Positions 32,545-37,183 of a stretch of DNA of 37,183 nucleotides are shown here, piece after piece. Position 1 is the first letter of the stretch; each line of letters begins with the position of its first letter. Made by a program: the position numbers and the translations under genes. Source of the stretch: Peptococcaceae bacterium BICA1-8. GTDB lineage: Bacteria; Bacillota; Peptococcia; Peptococcales; BICA1-8. The notes under the pieces were generated by a model. That model did no database searches and was not told where the DNA came from. It worked only from the letters and a program-made list of their open reading frames with translations. The stretch spans positions 1 to 37,183 of the forward strand of contig JUEF01000127.1 of NCBI GenBank assembly GCA_000802045.1, written 5' to 3'.

Positions 32545-32640
32545 TCACTTCCCTCCGCTGGTATTATCCAGATCAGGTTATAGGGTTAAAGAATTCATCG
32601 GTTCCTAATCTCAGCCGGCCTTTCCAGCTCCCCTAGTGCT
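32545..32640 (-). promoter_or_regulatory. TPP riboswitch (THI element)
   Basis: On the minus strand the aptamer shows GGGGAGCTGG, the conserved GGCTGAGATTAGGA, AACCTGATCTGGATAATACC and the closing CGGAGGGAAGTGAG. These are the hallmark bases of the thiamine pyrophosphate aptamer in correct order. With the downstream terminator it should turn off thiC when TPP is abundant. I could not assign its promoter with confidence. Confidence 0.97.
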
Positions 32641-32760
32641 GCATATTCAATTAAACTATGTTGTTGAATCAATAATAATATAATACGAAGGATAAAATCA
32701 ATAACTTTCAGGGGGAATTAACGGAGAATAATTATTTCATGCAAACCCTGAGCAATTATT

Positions 32761-33090
32761 GTGATGTTAGCGAACGAGGATTATATACATTTAGGCTTAA
32801 TGGATATATCAGTAAGGAAAAATGCCTATGGCCAACTGGATAGTTTCGGTTCTACCATAAGCATTCCTCAGGTTTCAAATGAGGATATTCCCCTAATCTT
32901 TATAAGGGCTCCCTGGGTTGAAAGAGCAGGTGAGAATATTAATGTCCTGGCAACATTGGATAACAGGATAATTACCTTGCAGCAAAATAACCTGTTAGCT
33001 ACATCATTTCATCCTGAGTTAACAACGACCCAGGCTTTTCATCAATATTTTGCAAAGTTGGTTGCTAATAGTTGTCTTGTCAATTCCTAA
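32761..33090 (+). pseudogene. pdxT: pdxT remnant (C-terminal half of PLP synthase glutaminase)
   Basis: The 109 residues match only the second half of PdxT/SNO: YIHLGLMDISVRKNAYGQLDSF, IPLIFIRAPWVERAG, LLATSFHPELT. The His and Glu of the glutaminase triad remain (SFHPE), but the half carrying the nucleophile Cys in the oxyanion motif is missing, and the frame is closed by TGA just upstream (32749-32751). No Shine-Dalgarno precedes the first GTG/ATG. The partner pdxS is not in the window. This is most simply a decayed gene left between thiC and the hydrogenase operon. Confidence 0.85.
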
Positions 33091-33235
33091 AGCTAATGTT
33101 ACAATGAGACCAAAAACACTTGATTTAACCAAACCTGGATTTCATGATCCGTGATCAGTGAACCCCGTCTCCTAGAACGGCTAACAATTGCTGGTATATT
33201 CCTGCCAACTCTACTAAGGGTATAGAATTTGTTGT
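33091..33235. other. Noncoding gap after the pdxT remnant
   Basis: There is no gene with a start signal. It may contain further decayed sequence; no feature can be supported. Confidence 0.35.
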
Positions 33236-33282
33236 AAAGCCTCCCTTTGACTTTTTCTTGTCAAAGGGAGGCTTTATTTTTT
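33236..33282 (+). terminator. Strong rho-independent terminator
   Basis: AAAGCCTCCCTTTGAC (33236-33251) pairs perfectly over 16 bp with its complement (33260-33275), then ATTTTTTG. It isolates the hydrogenase operon from upstream transcription, or is a leftover of the lost pdxST operon. Confidence 0.9.
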
Positions 33283-33354
33283 GTATAAAACAAAGTGTTA
33301 TTCCAAAAAATAACTTATATAGTTAATGATTGTCAATGGAGGTATATAAATATT

Positions 33355-33879
33355 ATGGAATTAGAGATTAGTAGACAAGATAAAGAAAAATATGAAAAGC
33401 TTGATCTAGTTATCAACAAATACAAACAACAAGAGGGTATGTTAATTCGCATATTACAAAAAGCTCAGCAAATATTTGGACATTTACCGATAGAAGTACA
33501 ATCCTATGTATCAGATAAACTAGACATCCCAATTTCAACTGTGAATGGTGTAGTAAGTTTTTATTCTCTATTTTCCGAAGAACCACAAGGTAAGTACACC
33601 ATTAATGTTTGTATGGGGACAGCTTGTTATGTTAAGGGTTCACAGGAAATTTTAAAAACAATTGAAGAAGAACTGCATATTAGAGAAGGGGAAACTACTT
33701 TAGATAAATTGTTTACTATAAAAGTTGCCAGATGTATTGGAGCTTGTGGTTTAGCCCCAGTAATTACTATAAATGATAAAGTTTATGGTCGTTTAAGTCC
33801 ATTAGATATACCCGGTATTTTGCATAGCTATATAAAGACTAATAAAAAATCAGCTATTGGCGAAGAGGTGAAAGTGTGA
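33355..33879 (+). CDS. hydC: NuoE-like [2Fe-2S] subunit of [FeFe] hydrogenase (HydC/HndA)
   Basis: A thioredoxin-like [2Fe-2S] protein that passes electrons between the flavin subunit and the hydrogenase. 174 residues; a helical N-terminus (MLIRILQKAQQIFGHLPIEVQ) and four cluster cysteines in CMGTACYVKG and CIGACGLAP. The start at 33355 has GGAGG about 12 nt upstream; codons from 33295 onward look like leader. First gene of a three-gene operon, overlapping the next start by one base. An inverted repeat GTTATT/AATAAC at 33297-33314 in the leader could be an operator. Confidence 0.93.
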   Translation: MELEISRQDKEKYEKLDLVINKYKQQEGMLIRILQKAQQIFGHLPIEVQSYVSDKLDIPISTVNGVVSFYSLFSEEPQGKYTINVCMGTACYVKGSQEILKTIEEELHIREGETTLDKLFTIKVARCIGACGLAPVITINDKVYGRLSPLDIPGILHSYIKTNKKSAIGEEVKV

Positions 33880-35774
33880 TGCTAACACCTATTAAAACAT
33901 ACGATGAGCTTAAAGAATTGCAGTCTAGGATTAGTGATGAAATTGATATAAGGTTAGGCGATAAATTAGTTGAAAAGGAAATAAAAAAGTATCATATACT
34001 GGTTTGTTCCGGTACAGGGTGTACTTCAACTGAAAGTAATGAGGTTAGAAAAAAATTAGAGAAAGAGATAAAGAAAAGAAATCTTGATGAAAAAGTAAAG
34101 GTATTTAAAACAGGTTGTTTTGGGTTTTGCAAACTAGGCCCTATATTAGCTATTCATCCCGAACATACACTTTATTGTAAAGTAGGACTTGAAAATGTAG
34201 ACGAGATTCTAGAAAAACATGTCCAACATGGAGAAATTTTAGAAAGTCTCTTATATAAGTCGCCGAAGACAGGGCGATATCAAAGAAATATTAATGATAT
34301 CGACTTTTTTAATAGTCAAAGAAGAATTGCTTTACGCAACTGTGGTGTTATAAACCCTGAAGATATACGAGAATATATCGCAGTTGGTGGGTATAGTGTT
34401 TTAGCCGGAATTCTAAACAATAAAACACCTGCTCAAGATATTATTGAGAGTTTAAAAAAATCCGGACTTAGAGGCCGTGGAGGTGGAGGCTTTCTTACAG
34501 GTAAGAAGTGGGAGTTTGCCCTATCTTACCAAAGTGATAAAAAGTATGTTTTATGTAACGCTGATGAAGGAGACCCAGGTGCGTTTATGGATAGGTCTAT
34601 ATTAGAGGGCGATCCTCATAGTGTAATTGAAGCCATGATTATTGCAGGCTACTGTATTGGGGCGAACCAGGGTTACGTATATGTTAGAGCAGAGTATCCA
34701 ATTGCTGTCGAAAGATTAGAAATTGCTATCAACCAAGCAAAACAGGTGGGTTTATTAAGCAATAACATCCTTGGTTCAGATTTTAATTTTGACTTAGATA
34801 TTAGATTAGGTGCCGGGGCATTTGTTTGTGGCGAAGAAACAGCCCTTATTAAGTCTGTAATGGGATTTAGAGGTGAACCTAATCCAAGGCCTCCATTTCC
34901 TGCTGAAGCAGGTTTATGGGAAAAGCCTACTCTTAACAACAATGTAGAGACTTATGCTAATATTCCTATAATCTTGCAAAAGGGAGCAGATTGGTTTGCA
35001 AATATAGGAACTGAAAAAAGCAAAGGAACAAAAGTATTTGCTTTAGCTGGTCAGATTAATAATACTGGACTGATAGAAGTTCCAATGGGAACAAGCTTAA
35101 AAACAATAATTTATGATATTGGTGGAGGAATACATGACAATAAAGAGTTTAAAGCTGTTCAAACAGGAGGACCTTCTGGTGGTTGTATTCCAAAATCAAT
35201 GCTAGATATAAATATAGATTTTGAATCTTTAGCAGATGTTGGTTCCATGATGGGTTCTGGTGGCATGATTGTCATGGATGAGACAGATTGTATGGTTGAT
35301 ATTGCACGGTTTTATTTAGAATTTGCGCAACATGAGTCCTGTGGTAAATGTATCCCTTGTAGTATAGGTACAAAACGTATTCTTGAAATTCTAGAAAGAA
35401 TAACAAAAGGCAAAGGCGAAATGGAAGACCTACAAATTCTTGAAGATTTATGTCTAGACGTCAAAGACTCATCACTTTGTGGACTTGGACAAACCGCACC
35501 TAATCCGGTTTTAAGTACATTACAATATTTTAAAGATGAGTATATAGCCCATATAAAAGATAAAACCTGTCCTGCAGGGGTATGTAACAGCCTATTAAAA
35601 GTTGTTATCTCTGATGAAAAGTGTATTGCTTGTGGAATTTGTGCCAGGATTTGTCCAGTTAATGCTATTACAGGAGAACATAAAAAACCACCTTTTAAAA
35701 TACATCAAGATGTCTGTATAAAGTGTGGTAACTGTATTCAGAAGTGTCCAGTCGATGCAATTTATAAGAGATAA
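33879..35774 (+). CDS. hydB: NuoF-like flavin subunit of [FeFe] hydrogenase (HydB/HndC)
   Basis: The FMN- and NAD(P)-binding subunit. About 631 residues: an N-terminal thioredoxin-like [2Fe-2S] domain (CSGTGC near 43-48, CFGFC near 80-84), NAD/FMN sites GLRGRGGGGFLTGKKW and NADEGDPGAFMDRS, an SLBB segment, the NuoF [4Fe-4S] motif SCGKCIPCSIG with CGLG, and two C-terminal ferredoxin clusters (CIACGICARICP, CIKCGNCIQKCP). This is the domain order of HydB/HndC in trimeric or tetrameric electron-bifurcating hydrogenases. GAGGTG precedes the ATG at 33879; a GTG at 33876 is equally possible. It is followed 16 bp later by the catalytic subunit. Confidence 0.96.
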   Translation: MLTPIKTYDELKELQSRISDEIDIRLGDKLVEKEIKKYHILVCSGTGCTSTESNEVRKKLEKEIKKRNLDEKVKVFKTGCFGFCKLGPILAIHPEHTLYCKVGLENVDEILEKHVQHGEILESLLYKSPKTGRYQRNINDIDFFNSQRRIALRNCGVINPEDIREYIAVGGYSVLAGILNNKTPAQDIIESLKKSGLRGRGGGGFLTGKKWEFALSYQSDKKYVLCNADEGDPGAFMDRSILEGDPHSVIEAMIIAGYCIGANQGYVYVRAEYPIAVERLEIAINQAKQVGLLSNNILGSDFNFDLDIRLGAGAFVCGEETALIKSVMGFRGEPNPRPPFPAEAGLWEKPTLNNNVETYANIPIILQKGADWFANIGTEKSKGTKVFALAGQINNTGLIEVPMGTSLKTIIYDIGGGIHDNKEFKAVQTGGPSGGCIPKSMLDINIDFESLADVGSMMGSGGMIVMDETDCMVDIARFYLEFAQHESCGKCIPCSIGTKRILEILERITKGKGEMEDLQILEDLCLDVKDSSLCGLGQTAPNPVLSTLQYFKDEYIAHIKDKTCPAGVCNSLLKVVISDEKCIACGICARICPVNAITGEHKKPPFKIHQDVCIKCGNCIQKCPVDAIYKR

Positions 35775-35790
35775 AGGTAGGTGAATTAGT

Positions 35791-37183
35791 GTGGAAAATA
35801 TCAGAGAACAGGAAGAAATCAAAGCTTTAGGAGAAAAAGTTACAATAAATATCGATGGACTAGATTATGAGGTACCAAAAGGTATGACAATTTTAGAAGC
35901 GGCCCGCATGTTCAATATTGAAATACCTAGCCTTTGTTATTTGAAGGATATAAATGAAATTGGAGCTTGTCGTGTTTGTGTAGTAGAAATTGAAGGAATT
36001 AGAAACCTTCAGGCTTCTTGTGTGTACCCAGTAAGGGAAGGTTTGAAAATAAATACTAATACTAAAAGGGTCCATAGAGCTAGAAGAAGTGCTGTTACAC
36101 TATTATTATCTAATCACCATCGAGAATGCACAACTTGTATAAGAAACCTTAATTGTGAACTGCAAAACTTAGCCGATAATTTAGGAATAAGAAATATTCC
36201 TTATACAGGGGAAATGCCTGATTATGGTTTTCATGATAATAATCCAGCCATTCAAAGAGACTATAATAAATGTATAAAATGCAGACGTTGTCTTGCTATC
36301 TGTAGTAAAATCCAAGAATGTAATGTTTACACAGCCTTGAATAGAGGATTACAGACAGTAATAGCTCCTGCCTTTAAGAAAGATATGAATGATGTAACTT
36401 GTATCATGTGTGGGCAATGTGTTATAGCTTGTCCTACAGCGTCACTCAGTGAAAAAGAAAGTATTAATGAAGTATGGCAAGCTCTTAATGATCCTTCCAA
36501 ACACGTAGTAGTACAAACAGCTCCTTCTATTCAAGTTACAATCGGTGAAGTTTTTGGTATGCCTTTAGGATCTTTTGTAGCAGGAAAGCTAGTAGCTTCT
36601 TTAAAAAGAATTGGATTTCATAAAGTGTTTGCAACAGATGTTACTGCTGATTTAACAATAATGGAAGAAGCTCATGAGTTAGTAGAAAAATTATTTAAAA
36701 CTCCGGAGAAGCTTCCATTACTCTCGTCTTGTTGTCCTGCTTGGGTCAAGTTTGCAGAGCATTTTTATCCTGAGTTTTTACCACATTTATCATCTTGTAA
36801 ATCTCCCCATGAAATGTGTGGAGCATTAACAAAATCTTGGTATGCTAATAAATATGGTCTTGACCCAAAAAATATTGTTAATGTTGCTATCATGCCATGT
36901 ACAGCTAAAAAATATGAAGCAGCACGCCCTGAAATGGGAACCAAAGATTTTCAGGATGTGGACTATGTACTAACTACGCGGGAATTAGCCAGAATGATAC
37001 GACAAGTAGGTATGGATTTTACAAAGCTGCCAGATGAGGAGTATGATGAACCTTTTGACCAGTATAGTGGTGCGGGCGTGATTTTTGGTGCAACTGGTGG
37101 GGTTATTGAAGCTGCTGTCCGTACAGCATATAAGATAGTAAATGGACAAGAAATGGATGTACCAGACTTTGAAGATGCTAGAG
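35791..37183 (+). CDS. hydA: [FeFe] hydrogenase catalytic subunit (HydA/HndD), 3' end outside window
   Basis: 464 codons are visible. Starting at GTG (AGGTAGGTG upstream), the protein has a plant-type [2Fe-2S] domain (C49, C60, C63, C77), the His-ligated cluster HHRECTTCIRNLNC (109-122), two [4Fe-4S] clusters (CIKCRRC, CIMCGQC) and the H-cluster domain. L1 is SSCCPAW (312-318, Ser in place of the usual Thr) with the proton-transfer Cys315; L2 is MPCTAKKYEA with Cys370. L3 would lie beyond the window edge. With hydC and hydB it forms an NAD(P)-linked, probably bifurcating hydrogenase (NADH plus ferredoxin to H2, or the reverse). Maturases HydEFG are not in view. Confidence 0.96.
   Translation, partial: MENIREQEEIKALGEKVTINIDGLDYEVPKGMTILEAARMFNIEIPSLCYLKDINEIGACRVCVVEIEGIRNLQASCVYPVREGLKINTNTKRVHRARRSAVTLLLSNHHRECTTCIRNLNCELQNLADNLGIRNIPYTGEMPDYGFHDNNPAIQRDYNKCIKCRRCLAICSKIQECNVYTALNRGLQTVIAPAFKKDMNDVTCIMCGQCVIACPTASLSEKESINEVWQALNDPSKHVVVQTAPSIQVTIGEVFGMPLGSFVAGKLVASLKRIGFHKVFATDVTADLTIMEEAHELVEKLFKTPEKLPLLSSCCPAWVKFAEHFYPEFLPHLSSCKSPHEMCGALTKSWYANKYGLDPKNIVNVAIMPCTAKKYEAARPEMGTKDFQDVDYVLTTRELARMIRQVGMDFTKLPDEEYDEPFDQYSGAGVIFGATGGVIEAAVRTAYKIVNGQEMDVPDFEDAR

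Noticed and set aside
33091..33235. Minus-strand frame ending ELAGIYQQLLAVLGDGVH as part of a gene
   Set aside because: It looks protein-like but is short, runs into the terminator hairpin, has no start signal, and I cannot assign a family.
33297..33314. Rex operator ahead of the hydrogenase operon
   Set aside because: GTTATT-N6-AATAAC is an inverted repeat, but the spacing and half-sites do not match the TTGTTAA-N4-TTAACAA type; kept only as a note in hydC.
1..37183. tRNA or rRNA genes, prophage or plasmid functions
   Set aside because: No cloverleaf with typical T-arm, no rRNA stretches, no integrase, capsid or replication genes were seen.

Overview
The window looks like chromosomal DNA from an anaerobic, endospore-forming, moderately low-GC Firmicute (class Clostridia in the broad sense). 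The reasons are the Spo0B-rplU-prp-rpmA-obg neighbourhood, an L27 precursor with the Firmicute N-terminal extension plus its protease Prp, a gerABC germinant-receptor operon, a SpoIVFA-like protein, ANTAR antitermination, and an NAD-linked [FeFe] hydrogenase. I cannot name the species.

Layout. (1) 149-10181, minus strand: the conserved Firmicute block spoIVFA-like, TIGR03960 radical SAM, DUF2344, rng, a metallophosphoesterase, then rplU (sigma-A promoter and L21 leader), prp, rpmA, spo0B-like, obg and a small Cys-rich protein. The gaps hold several families of intergenic repeats, most strikingly at 9082-9454, where spoIVFB would be expected. (2) 10302-15288, minus: a 42-residue protein with its own promoter, then a marR / lipoprotein adaptor / RND permease operon. 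The permease carries an in-frame TAG at codon 51. (3) 15365-18096, plus: a nitrogen cassette of ANTAR regulator with a degenerate receiver, ammonium transporter and PII protein. An ANTAR-type two-hairpin/terminator leader precedes the regulator gene and a second, less perfect one precedes amt. (4) 18267-21862, plus: two overlapping genes for a heterodimeric ABC exporter with one degenerate and one normal ATP site. (5) 21931-27459, minus: a tandem P-loop ATPase and a gerA-gerB-gerC operon with a small two-helix membrane protein. (6) 27573-30980, minus: nadA-nadB-nadC (de novo NAD). (7) 31069-32640, minus: thiC under a TPP riboswitch with a terminator. (8) 32761-37183, plus: a pdxT remnant, then hydC-hydB-hydA for a trimeric, probably electron-bifurcating [FeFe] hydrogenase. 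hydA runs off the window end.

The best lead is the nitrogen cassette. The sequence predicts that the ANTAR protein controls its own transcript and then amt by two successive antitermination switches. Its receiver domain lacks the residues for ordinary phosphorylation, so PII or ammonium flux may be the input (inference). Other leads are the nonsense codon in the RND pump, which also creates a Shine-Dalgarno-like sequence, the apparent loss of spoIVFB beside nested palindromic repeats, and an intergenic repeat family with a compensatory base-pair change between two copies.
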